A stretch of 64,000 bases of DNA from Saccharopolyspora hirsuta. Its GTDB lineage: Bacteria > Actinomycetota > Actinomycetes > Mycobacteriales > Pseudonocardiaceae. The first letter of the stretch is position 1. Every line of letters starts with the position of its first letter. The notes under the pieces are model-generated. The model was not told the DNA's origin. It did no database searches and was given only the letters and a program-made list of their open reading frames with translations. Location: NCBI RefSeq assembly GCF_008630535.1, contig NZ_VWPH01000004.1, positions 434,001 through 498,000 on the forward strand, read 5' to 3'. The position numbers and the translations under genes are program-made. Below, one piece after another: positions 26,566 through 34,749 of the stretch.

Positions 26566-26793
26566 GTGAAGAAGGCCCTCGAATTCGTCTTCTGGATCGC
26601 CCTCGCCGCGTTCCTCGCGCTCGGCGCGCTCATCGTGTTCGGCCAGCTGCTCGGCGTGGTCCTGCTCAGCCCCGGGCTCGTCAGCGGTGCCGCGTCCGCG
26701 CTCAACTGGTCGGCGTTCAGCGCGGCGACGGTCTGCGCGCTGGCCGCCTTCGCCCTGCAGTACCTCCCGAAGGAGACCGACGAGCAGCCGTGA
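26566..26793 (+). CDS. Mini membrane protein, candidate DctQ-like partner
   Basis: A 75-residue protein with two hydrophobic helices (residues 5-27 and 41-65), separated by SPGLVSGAASALNWS and ending in a short charged tail. It starts with GTG at 26566, preceded by GAGAGGA at 26553-26559, 11 bp after the permease stop. Size and position suggest a reduced partner of the DctM-like permease. An analogous two-helix protein follows the second DctM-like gene at 47606-47899. I do not recognise a named family. The 3' end meets the convergent GntR gene, with only 2 bp between them. Confidence 0.7.
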   Translation: MKKALEFVFWIALAAFLALGALIVFGQLLGVVLLSPGLVSGAASALNWSAFSAATVCALAAFALQYLPKETDEQP

Positions 26794-26795
26794 GC

Positions 26796-27509
26796 TCAGG
26801 AGTCGAAACCCGCCCGCAACCGGGTCCAGAGGTCCTGGGGGTCCTCGGACCGCTCCGCGTAGTGCAGCGCTTGACCGATCAGCAGGACGGCGGTGGCTTC
26901 GAGGTGGTCCCGCATCGCGCGGGCCGCGCCGGGGCCGTCCCCGGCGAGGATCGCCGCGACGATCGGATCGTGCTCGCCGATGATGTCGGGGTACTCCCGG
27001 CTCCGGCCCGCCGTCGAATCCCCGAGCAGCCGCGTCGAGACCCGCAGCTGGTCGACGATCCGGTGACCGCGCCGCATGCTCCCGGCCGTGAGCACGATGC
27101 CGTGCAGCTGCTGGTCGACGGCGAAGAAGCGCGGTTCGTCGTCCTGCTCGGCCGCCTCGCACATCTGCTCGCGCAGTTCCGCCGCCTCAGCGGCGAAGGA
27201 CTCGTCGGCGTACAGGGCGGCGCGGTGCGCGGCGGGGACCTCGAGGGCGAGGCGGATGGAGAAGATCTCCGCGACGTCCTCGGGCGTCGTGGGGATGATC
27301 TGGAAGCCGCGGTTGCGCACGAAGCGGATGAGTCCGGCTTCCTCCAGCCGCAGGAGGCCCTCGCGGACCGGGGAGCGCGAGACGCCGAGCTCGTCGGCGA
27401 GCTGGTAGACGCTGTACCACTCCTGCGGGCGCATCGTGCCTTCGACGACGGCGGAGCGCACGTGCTCCATGACGACCTCGGTGAGGCTCGGCTCTCTACC
27501 CGTGCTCAT
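26796..27509 (-). CDS. GntR-family regulator with FCD domain
   Basis: A 237-residue FadR-type GntR regulator. The winged HTH (LADELGVSRSPVREGLLRLE) occupies residues 10-75 and the FCD ligand domain the remainder. Metal-binding residues appear intact, with Asp and His in FFAVDQQLHG and His in GEHDPIV and RDHLEA. This contrasts with the degenerate FCD in the 15647-17500 fusion. It is convergent with the dehydrogenase-permease operon, which it probably represses, with an organic acid as inducer (inference). The ATG at 27509 precedes the HTH by about 10 residues; a longer frame adds a Pro-rich stretch and is less likely. Confidence 0.88.
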   Translation of the reverse strand: MSTGREPSLTEVVMEHVRSAVVEGTMRPQEWYSVYQLADELGVSRSPVREGLLRLEEAGLIRFVRNRGFQIIPTTPEDVAEIFSIRLALEVPAAHRAALYADESFAAEAAELREQMCEAAEQDDEPRFFAVDQQLHGIVLTAGSMRRGHRIVDQLRVSTRLLGDSTAGRSREYPDIIGEHDPIVAAILAGDGPGAARAMRDHLEATAVLLIGQALHYAERSEDPQDLWTRLRAGFDS

Positions 27510-27668
27510 GATCTTCCCGTCCGGCCTCGGCGCCGGATGCGGAGCAGCGATCACGGGCCAGCGGCTCTTGCGTCTGCGGCTACCGGACCATCGTATCTTC
27601 GCGGTGCCCGGCCCCGGGCGGGAGGAGCGCTGCCGGGTTCAGGACCCGAACGTCCGCAGAGGACTGAC

Positions 27669-27685
27669 GCGGAAAACCGTTCCGC
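27669..27685 (-). terminator. Hairpin after the TetR gene
   Basis: GCGGAA at 27669-27674 pairs with TTCCGC at 27680-27685 around 5 nt, about 28 bp past the minus-strand TetR stop. A second stem with a TGATC...GATCA core overlaps the stop codon (27710-27732). Either could end the TetR transcript. Confidence 0.4.
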
Positions 27686-27712
27686 CACGTGCAGTCCGAT
27701 GTAGACCCTTGA

Positions 27713-28345
27713 TCACCGGACGGGGGCGATCAGGGTCAGGACGGCGTCGACGAGCGCCCGGACCCGGGTCGGCGTGAACCGCTCGGACTCGAAGGGGAAC
27801 ATCATCATCCAGCCGTCGCCCATCGCGGCGAGCTGGTCCGCGAGCAGGTCGGCGGGGATGTCGTCGCGGACGGCGCCCCGCGCTTGCCCGTCGGCGAGGA
27901 TCTTCGCGTGCACCTCGCGGTAGCGCGCGTAGCGCTGCTCGATGACGGCGGCGAGCGCCGGTTCGTACCGCGCGTGGGAGAGCAGCTGGGACATCACCGG
28001 CCAGAACTCGGGATCGCCGGTGGTGTGCGACAACCACCGCTCGAAGAGCGCTTTGACGTCACCGCGGGCCCGGACGGACTCCAGCATCTCGTCGTAGCTG
28101 TCGAACCGGCTCTCGGCCAGCGCGGTGACCAGTTCTTCCCTGTTGGCGAAGTAGTAGGTCACCGTCCCGGTCGTGCACCCCGCGCGCTGGGCGACCTTGC
28201 GCAGCGATGCGCTGGCGTAGCCCTCCTGCGCGATCACCGCCGTCGCCGCCGCCAGCAGCTCCGCCCGCCTCGCGGCGCGGTCACCGGCCGGGCGACCGCG
28301 CTGCGCGACCGGCTCGCCCCCGCCATCGCCCCTCGTCCTGGCCAC
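27713..28345 (-). CDS. TetR-family transcriptional regulator
   Basis: A 210-residue TetR regulator. The N-terminal HTH (SLRKVAQRAGCTTGTVTYYF, about residues 47-66) follows a basic leader, and a divergent ligand domain includes ALFERWLSHTTGDPEFWPVM. It is read divergently from the nuclease-helicase gene. A 6+3+6 palindrome 7 bp upstream of its start (28352-28366) is a good autoregulatory operator candidate. The inducer is unknown. Confidence 0.9.
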   Translation of the reverse strand: MARTRGDGGGEPVAQRGRPAGDRAARRAELLAAATAVIAQEGYASASLRKVAQRAGCTTGTVTYYFANREELVTALAESRFDSYDEMLESVRARGDVKALFERWLSHTTGDPEFWPVMSQLLSHARYEPALAAVIEQRYARYREVHAKILADGQARGAVRDDIPADLLADQLAAMGDGWMMMFPFESERFTPTRVRALVDAVLTLIAPVR

Positions 28346-28351
28346 CCCGCG

Positions 28352-28366
28352 ATTCTGCCACAGAAT
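28352..28366. promoter_or_regulatory. Candidate TetR operator ATTCTG-CCA-CAGAAT
   Basis: A palindrome with perfect 6-bp arms and a 3-bp centre in the 124-bp spacer between the TetR gene and the divergent nuclease-helicase gene. Spacing and location are typical for TetR autoregulation. Binding has not been shown. Confidence 0.55.
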
Positions 28367-28469
28367 TCACATAACAACCGTTTCGCAAAAAGGCGCGGCC
28401 TGGCGAGCCGCGGCGTGTCGGCACCCAGGGCGCCGCCCCGGTCGGGCGGGCGTGCAAGACTCCCTGGCG

Positions 28470-31400
28470 ATGTACACCCCGTCCGACCTCGCCGACCTGC
28501 TCGAATGCGAGCACCGCAGCATCCTCAAGCAAGCGTGGGCGGCGGGACTGCCCGGCGCACCGCGCCCGAGCTCCGGGCCCGACAAGCTGGCCGTCAAGCA
28601 CGGCCGCGCGCACGAGGAAGCGACGCTCGAACGGCTGCGCGCCGAGCGCACGACCGTGGTCGAGATCGACGAGCGCGACCAGGCCGCCGCCGCGAAGGCC
28701 ACCGAGGAGGCGCTGCGGGCGGGCGCGCCGGTGGTCTACCAGGCCGTCTTCCAGGACGGCGAGTTCTCCGGCCGCGCCGACTTCCTGCTCCGCGACGACC
28801 AGGGCCGCTACGAGGTCTACGACACGAAGCTCGCGCGGCACGCCAAGCCCTCCGCCGTCGTGCAGCTCACCGCGTACGCCGACGCGCTGCGCCGCGCGGG
28901 GTGGCCGACCGGGCCGCAGATGCACCTGCTGCTCGGCGACGGCACCACGCGCAGCCTCCGCGTCGACGACTTCCTGCCGCTGCTCGACCGCCTCCGCGAC
29001 CGGCTCGTCGCGCGGCCGCCACAGCTGCCGGAGCGCATGTGGGCCGACGAACGCCCCGCCTGCACCGGCTGCGCGTTCGCCGACCACTGCTCGTCCGCGC
29101 GGGAGGCGGACCGGGACCTGTCGCTGGTCGCGGGCATGCGCGGCGAACAGCGGCGCAAGCTCGTGACGGCCGGGCTCGGCACGATCGACGCGCTCGCCGC
29201 CGCCGAGCCCGCGGACCGGCCGCGCGACATGTCGGCGGGCACGTTCGCGACCTTGCGCGCTCAGGCCGCGATCCAGGTGCGGCAGGACCGGACCGGCGAG
29301 CTGGCGTACGAGGTCGTCGACCCGTCGGCGCTGGCCGAGCTGCCGCCGCCGAGCCCGGGCGACGTCTTCTTCGACATGGAGGGCGACCCGTACGCGCTCG
29401 GCGGCACCGGGCTGGAGTACCTGTTCGGCGCCGTCACGCCCGACGCGCGCTTCACACCGTTCTGGGCGCACACGCGCGCCCAGGAGAAGCGCGCCTTCGA
29501 GGAGTTCATCGACTTCGCCACGGCCAGGCTCGCCGACGATCCGGACGCGCACGTCTTCCACTACGCGCCGTACGAGGTCACGGCCGTCAAGCGGCTCGCC
29601 GCGGTGCACGGCACCCGCGAGGAAGCCGTGGACGAGCTGCTGCGCAGCGGCCGGATGATCGACCTGTACGCCGTGGTGCGCAAGGCCTTGCGCGTCGGCC
29701 AGCGCTCGTACTCCATCAAGTACCTCGAACCGCTGTACATGCCGGAAGCCCGCGACGGCGACGTGAAGACGGCCGCGTCGAGCATCGAGGCATACGAGGA
29801 CTACCTGACGCTCGCCAAGGCCGGTGACACCGAAGAAGCCGACGAGGTGCTGCGCGGCATCGCCGAGTACAACGAGTACGACTGCGTGTCCACGTTGCGG
29901 CTGCTGGAGTTCCTGCACCGCGTCCGCGAAGAAGCGGGCATCGAGCTCGCCACCCCGGAACCGGAGTCCGAAGTGGACGCCCTGATCCGGCGGACGGAGG
30001 AGGAAGAGGCCGCGCAGCGCCGGGCCGAACGCGCGGCCGCGCTGGCAGCGCTGGTCGACCCGCTGCTCGACGGCCTGCCCGACGATCCCGCCGACTTCAC
30101 CCCGGACGACCGCGCCCGCGCGCTGCTCGCCGCCTCCGTCGGCTACCACCGCCGCGAGACGAACCCGGCGTGGTGGGAGTTCTTCCGGCAGCTCGCCGCC
30201 CCGGTCGGCGACCTGGAGGTGGACACGACCTGCGCGGTGCCGGTGTCGGTGTCCGCCGGGGAGTGGGTGCCGCCGACGGGACGGCTGCGCACGGCCAAGC
30301 GCACGCTCACCGTGGCGTGCGACCCGGACCGGCCGCACCCGTTCTCGGTCGGCGACAGCGTGCGGCTGCGGTACGGCGCCGATGCGCGGGACGCGAAAGT
30401 CGTTGCGGCGTCGGCGGTCGAGCTGACGTTGGAGGAGAGCAGCACACCGGACGGCACGTCGGACGAACACCCGGTCGCGGTCCTGCCCGGCAGCCCGGTG
30501 CGGCCCGCACCGAAGGACGAGGCCGTGGCCGACCTCGCCCGGCTCGTCGGGGAGGGGCTCCCCGAGCTGCCCGCACATCCGGGCGTGGACCTGCTGCGCC
30601 GGATCCCGCGGTTGCGCGGCGGCGGTGCGCTGCCCGCCCCCGGCGAGGACCCGGTGGCCACCGTGATCGAGGCGGTCGACGCGCTCGACGGGTCGGTGCT
30701 CGCGGTGCAGGGCCCGCCCGGAGCGGGCAAGACGTACTTGGCGGGCAAGCTGATCGCGCACCTCGTGCGATCCGGGCGGACGGTCGGCGTGACGTCCAAC
30801 AGCCACAAGGCCGTGGAGAACGTGCTCTCCGCCGCGCTCGGCAACGCGCCGTCGATGGCGTGCGCGAAAAGACCGCGCCGGACGCCGGACCCCGATCTGC
30901 CGTGGGAGCAGCCGAAGACGAACAACGCGCTGGCCAAGTGGCGCGCCGAGCACGACGACGGGCACCTGGTCGGCGGCACCGCGTGGACGTTCGCGAACGC
31001 CGCCGTGCGCGAGGAACCGTTCGACGTGCTGGTGATCGACGAGGCCGGGCAGTTCGCCCTCGCGGACGCGCTGGCCGTGTCGATGTGCGCGAAGAACCTG
31101 GTGCTGCTGGGCGATCCGCAGCAGCTGCCGCAGGTCGTGCAGGGCACGCACCCGGCGGGTGCGGAGGCCTCGGCGCTGGGGCACCTGATCGGCGACGCGG
31201 ACATCATGCCGCCCGAGCTGGGCTACTTCCTGGACCAGACGCGGCGCATGCACCCGGCCGTGTGCGCGCCGGTCTCCCGGCTGTCCTACGCGGGTCTGCT
31301 GCACTCCCACCCGTCCGCGAACCGCGCGATCGACGGCTTCGCCCCCGGCCTGTACCTCGCATCGGTGGAGCACACCGGGAACACCACGAGGTCGCCCGAG

Positions 31401-31829
31401 GAAGCGGCGCAGGTCGTGTCGGTGATCGCGGACCTGCACGGCCGGACGTGGCAGGGCCGTCCCCTGACCGACGCGGACTTCCTCGTGGTGGCCCCGTACA
31501 ACCTGCAGGCCCGGACGGTCGCGCGAGCCCTGGCCGACGCCGGTTTCGGCGACGTGCGCGTCGGCACCGTGGACCGGTTCCAAGGCCAGGAGGCCCCGGT
31601 GGTGATCACCACGATGACGTCCTCGTCGGCGATCGACCTTCCCCGCGGCCTGGACTTCCTGCTGTCCCGGAACCGCTTGAACGTGGCGCTGTCGAGAGCG
31701 CAGTCGGTGGCGGTCCTGGTGTGCAGCCCCCGCCTGCTGGAAGCGGACATCCGAACGGTCGACCAGATGCGCCTCGTCTCCGGGATGCTCGGCCTCCTCC
31801 GCGACGCCCACCCCTGGCCCGCTCGCTGA
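28470..31829 (+). CDS. TM0106-family RecB-like nuclease / RNase H-like / SF1 helicase protein
   Basis: A 1119-residue three-part protein. Residues 1-210 form a RecB/Cas4-like nuclease with motifs SGRADFLLR, YEVYDTKLA and QLTAYADAL. Cys13 and Cys198, Cys201, Cys207 (ACTGCAFADHC) fit a Cas4/AddB-type 4Fe-4S cluster. Residues 295-500 carry a DEDD-type RNase H fold (FFDMEGDP with Asp302 and Glu304; YNEYDCVSTLRLL). The C-terminal half is an SF1 DNA2/Upf1-like helicase with Walker A GPPGAGKTY at 748, VLVIDEAGQ, LLGDPQQLPQV, and VGTVDRFQGQE. Likely roles are DNA or RNA repair, or foreign-DNA defence. ATG 28470 is chosen; a GTG 18 bp upstream is possible. It ends 10 bp from the convergent GGDEF gene. 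Confidence 0.9.
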   Translation: MYTPSDLADLLECEHRSILKQAWAAGLPGAPRPSSGPDKLAVKHGRAHEEATLERLRAERTTVVEIDERDQAAAAKATEEALRAGAPVVYQAVFQDGEFSGRADFLLRDDQGRYEVYDTKLARHAKPSAVVQLTAYADALRRAGWPTGPQMHLLLGDGTTRSLRVDDFLPLLDRLRDRLVARPPQLPERMWADERPACTGCAFADHCSSAREADRDLSLVAGMRGEQRRKLVTAGLGTIDALAAAEPADRPRDMSAGTFATLRAQAAIQVRQDRTGELAYEVVDPSALAELPPPSPGDVFFDMEGDPYALGGTGLEYLFGAVTPDARFTPFWAHTRAQEKRAFEEFIDFATARLADDPDAHVFHYAPYEVTAVKRLAAVHGTREEAVDELLRSGRMIDLYAVVRKALRVGQRSYSIKYLEPLYMPEARDGDVKTAASSIEAYEDYLTLAKAGDTEEADEVLRGIAEYNEYDCVSTLRLLEFLHRVREEAGIELATPEPESEVDALIRRTEEEEAAQRRAERAAALAALVDPLLDGLPDDPADFTPDDRARALLAASVGYHRRETNPAWWEFFRQLAAPVGDLEVDTTCAVPVSVSAGEWVPPTGRLRTAKRTLTVACDPDRPHPFSVGDSVRLRYGADARDAKVVAASAVELTLEESSTPDGTSDEHPVAVLPGSPVRPAPKDEAVADLARLVGEGLPELPAHPGVDLLRRIPRLRGGGALPAPGEDPVATVIEAVDALDGSVLAVQGPPGAGKTYLAGKLIAHLVRSGRTVGVTSNSHKAVENVLSAALGNAPSMACAKRPRRTPDPDLPWEQPKTNNALAKWRAEHDDGHLVGGTAWTFANAAVREEPFDVLVIDEAGQFALADALAVSMCAKNLVLLGDPQQLPQVVQGTHPAGAEASALGHLIGDADIMPPELGYFLDQTRRMHPAVCAPVSRLSYAGLLHSHPSANRAIDGFAPGLYLASVEHTGNTTRSPEEAAQVVSVIADLHGRTWQGRPLTDADFLVVAPYNLQARTVARALADAGFGDVRVGTVDRFQGQEAPVVITTMTSSSAIDLPRGLDFLLSRNRLNVALSRAQSVAVLVCSPRLLEADIRTVDQMRLVSGMLGLLRDAHPWPAR

Positions 31830-31839
31830 GTCCGGGCGG

Positions 31840-33300
31840 TCAGGTCGGCGCCGGGGGGAGCGGCTGGTCGCTTTCGACCTCGATCCTGTTGCGGCCAGCG
31901 CGCTTGGCCCGGTAGAGGGCGCGGTCGGCGTCGGCGAACAGCGGGCCGAAGTCGGTGGGGCCAGCGGCGACACCGACGCTGATCGTCGGCGGTCGCGCTC
32001 TCGGGCCCAGCTGCGGCGTCCAGTCGTGGGCCTCCACCGCGGCGCGGATGCGCTCGGCCAGCGCGGGGCCGTCGGTGCCGGGCTCGGCGAGCAGCACCAC
32101 GAACTCGTCGCCCGCCCACCGGCAGACCAGGTCGTCGGAGCGGCATTCGCGCCGCAGCAGCTGGGCCAGCTCCCGCAGCACGGCGTCGCCCGCGGCGTGG
32201 CCCGCGGTGTCGTTGATCTCCTTGAAGTCGTCGACGTCCAGCACGACCAACCACCGCACCGCGATCTGATCGGCAGCCGAGGCCACACCGCGCCGGTTGA
32301 GCAGGCCGGTCAGCGGGTCCCGGCGCGCGTCCTGCTGCGCGGCGGACTCCTGGCGCTGCGCCTGGATGGCCGTGCGGCGCTGCTCCACGGCCTGGCCGAG
32401 TCCGACCTGCAGCGCGCGCATCGCCGTTCGGCTGGCGGCGACGAGGCTGCGCAGCGCGGCGACCTCCCCCGCGGCGTCCTCCAGCTCCCGGCAGATCGTG
32501 GTCAGGGCCAGCGAGAACCGCATCCGCAGGCGGGTGTCCCGGATCCACTCCGCCGTTTCGACCGCTCGGCAGGCGAACGTCCGGGCCTCCTCCAGGCGGC
32601 CCTGGTGCCGACGGATCTCGGCGAGCACCCAGTTCGCGATCGCCGAGGTGTAGCGGTCCTGCACTTCCTCACCCGCCGTCAGCGCCTGCACCGCCCGGCT
32701 CTCCGCTTCGGCGAGGTTCCCGAGTGCGGCCAACGCCCGAGCGCTGCCCGCTTGGACGCGATCGCGGACCTGTCCCGGGGAGGCCAGCGACAGAGCTTCG
32801 TCGAAGAGCTCCAGCGCTGTGCGGAAGCATTCGTCGGCGGTGCCGTCGGCGTTCATGGCCTGCAGCTGCCAGCAGTTCGCCTCCCTCTCCAGGCAGTGCG
32901 CGAGGACCCCCGGGTCCCCGCAGCGCCGGGCGACCTGGACCGACTGGGCGATCAGCTCGCGCGCGGCGTCGTGGTGCCCGACGGCCTGCAGCAGATCTCC
33001 GAGCATGCCCAAGGCCTGGGCGGCGGCACCGCCCTGCGGCCGGTCGACGTCGAGCCCGGTCCAGCCCTCGGCGACGAGGTCGAGGGCGAGCGGGATCCGG
33101 TCCAGCCGCCACGCCAGGTACGCCCGGTGCACGAGCACGACGCAGGGGTCCCACTGGCCGTCGACGTTGTCGGCCCCGTTCGCGATCAGCCGCTTGAAGG
33201 CGAGGCCCGCGGCGTTCGGGCGGCCGGACTCCAGCAGCATCCGGACGCGCCGGTCCGGCTCGGGGACCAACCCCGCCATCAACGGATCGTTCTCCCGCAC
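31840..33300 (-). CDS. TPR-containing diguanylate cyclase (GGDEF domain)
   Basis: A 486-residue soluble protein. The first 310 residues are Ala/Leu-rich helical repeats of TPR type (LLQAVGHHDAARELIAQSVQ, NLAEAESRAVQALTAGEE). A short linker leads to a GGDEF domain beginning RRDPLTGLLNRRGV. The active-site loop reads RWAGDEF (residues 394-400), so Ala396 replaces the first Gly; AGDEF forms are often still active. A complete I-site RxxD is not obvious to me. It probably makes cyclic di-GMP in response to a protein or ligand bound by the repeats. There is no membrane anchor. It is a stand-alone gene, convergent with the helicase gene. Confidence 0.9.
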   Translation of the reverse strand: MRENDPLMAGLVPEPDRRVRMLLESGRPNAAGLAFKRLIANGADNVDGQWDPCVVLVHRAYLAWRLDRIPLALDLVAEGWTGLDVDRPQGGAAAQALGMLGDLLQAVGHHDAARELIAQSVQVARRCGDPGVLAHCLEREANCWQLQAMNADGTADECFRTALELFDEALSLASPGQVRDRVQAGSARALAALGNLAEAESRAVQALTAGEEVQDRYTSAIANWVLAEIRRHQGRLEEARTFACRAVETAEWIRDTRLRMRFSLALTTICRELEDAAGEVAALRSLVAASRTAMRALQVGLGQAVEQRRTAIQAQRQESAAQQDARRDPLTGLLNRRGVASAADQIAVRWLVVLDVDDFKEINDTAGHAAGDAVLRELAQLLRRECRSDDLVCRWAGDEFVVLLAEPGTDGPALAERIRAAVEAHDWTPQLGPRARPPTISVGVAAGPTDFGPLFADADRALYRAKRAGRNRIEVESDQPLPPAPT

Positions 33301-33387
33301 TGCCTCGTCCTCGCAGTCGCGTAGCCCGGTGACCTGCTGTTCTGCGCCCGGCGCGCTGTCCTCAGCGTACCGACCGCGGCGGATCGC

Positions 33388-34740
33388 TCAGCCCCACAGG
33401 CCCAGCGCGAACTCGGCGATCACGGTCGACAGGAGGAACGACGCGGTGATCGCGACCAGGCCGACCGGGATGATCTTCCAGCCGATCCGCCGCAGCAGCG
33501 GGACGTCCTTGCCCAGCGACAACCCCGCCAGGGTCAGCATGACGGTCGCGATGGAGAGGAAGTCCACCGACTTCACCAGCGGGTTCAGCACCGCTGCGCC
33601 GGGGAACCAGGGGCTCGAGACGTAGGCGCCGACCGTGGTGATCCACACGATCGCCGAGATCTTCCGGGACAGCTTCGCCAGGAGCAGACCGAGCAGGACG
33701 AGGGCCAGGAGCACCGCGTACCCGCCGACGACCTCCCAGCTCAGGGCACCGGCCGCGATCGAGGCGGTGCCGATGCCCAGCACCGTCAGCACCCCGAGCG
33801 ACAGCCACAACGGCAGCGCGACCTGAGCGGAGGTCGCGGCGACCTGCTCCCGGAACGCGCGGTTGCCCGCCGAAGCCGACTCGCCCGCCCGCGCAGCGGC
33901 GGTGTCCCGGTCCCCGGTGAGCAGCCGGTAGAACCGGTCGGCCAGCGGCAGCGCGAGGTAGATCCCGACGTACACGCCCAGGACCGTGGTGATCAGGTTG
34001 GACACCGCGGCCATGCCCAGCACGGCCTCCTCGTCGGCCGGGTACGCGTTCGCGATGCTCGCCGTGGACGCCGCCATCATCGAACCGGACCCCACTCCCG
34101 CGCCCATCGCCAGCGCCAGCGGGTCGAAGATCCGCCAGTTCGCCACGAGGGACGTCAGCAGCGTGATGAACACCGCGCCGAAGAGCGTGCCGAACACGTA
34201 CATCGCCAGCACGCCCCGGTACTGGTCCGAGTCCGGCCCGTACTTCTCCGAGACCATCGCGAACGACGGCTCGCGGTCGAGGGAGAACGTGGCGCCGATC
34301 GTGGCCCGGCCCATGCGCAGCAGCACGGCCAGCGGCAGGGCGAGGGCGACGGTGCCGAGCAGGTGGCCGATCTCCTGCAGCAGCAGGGCGGGCCCCGCCC
34401 TGACCAGGGTCGGCAGGCTCGGGCCGATGTTGAAGGCGAGCCGGGCCACCAGCAGCATCACCGCCACGCCGACCAGGGCCGAGGCCACCTTCTGCAGGTC
34501 CGCGCCGAGCGGCTTGAACCGCTGCACCGACACCACCAGCCCGAGGACCAGGCCCCACACCATCGGGAAGATGATGATGGACCCGATGCCCAGGCCGATC
34601 TCGACCTGGCCGACGAGCTGGACGACCAGCGCGATGACCAGCGCCAGGGCGGCGATCGGCAGCGTTCGTCTCGCCCCGGGCTCGGCCGGGGCGGCGGAAG
34701 TGCTCATCGGGCTGCTGCTTCCTGCTGGGTCGGGTCCCAT
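33388..34740 (-). CDS. DUF3100-like multi-pass membrane protein
   Basis: A 450-residue protein with about eleven hydrophobic helices and a Ser/Pro-rich start. Blocks such as IGSIIIFPMVWGLVLGL, GVGSGSMMAASTASIANAYP and ending FLSIATVMLTLAGLSLGKDV suggest a carrier of the DUF3100 type; the label rests on memory of the family and needs a profile check. It is last in an RpiR-led operon with a beta-hydroxyacid dehydrogenase and an aldehyde dehydrogenase, so it probably transports their substrate. GGGAGG, the ribosome site for the adjacent GTG (34743) and ATG (34740), overlaps the dehydrogenase stop. A later ATG at 34707 is also possible. Confidence 0.7.
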   Translation of the reverse strand: MGPDPAGSSSPMSTSAAPAEPGARRTLPIAALALVIALVVQLVGQVEIGLGIGSIIIFPMVWGLVLGLVVSVQRFKPLGADLQKVASALVGVAVMLLVARLAFNIGPSLPTLVRAGPALLLQEIGHLLGTVALALPLAVLLRMGRATIGATFSLDREPSFAMVSEKYGPDSDQYRGVLAMYVFGTLFGAVFITLLTSLVANWRIFDPLALAMGAGVGSGSMMAASTASIANAYPADEEAVLGMAAVSNLITTVLGVYVGIYLALPLADRFYRLLTGDRDTAAARAGESASAGNRAFREQVAATSAQVALPLWLSLGVLTVLGIGTASIAAGALSWEVVGGYAVLLALVLLGLLLAKLSRKISAIVWITTVGAYVSSPWFPGAAVLNPLVKSVDFLSIATVMLTLAGLSLGKDVPLLRRIGWKIIPVGLVAITASFLLSTVIAEFALGLWG

Positions 34741-34749
34741 CACGCCTCC

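Noticed and set aside
28281-32288. A 1335-codon open frame on the minus strand opposite the nuclease-helicase gene
   Set aside because: It is an Arg/Gly/Val-rich antisense frame with no family motifs, as expected in GC-rich DNA; the plus-strand protein has clear nuclease and helicase motifs.
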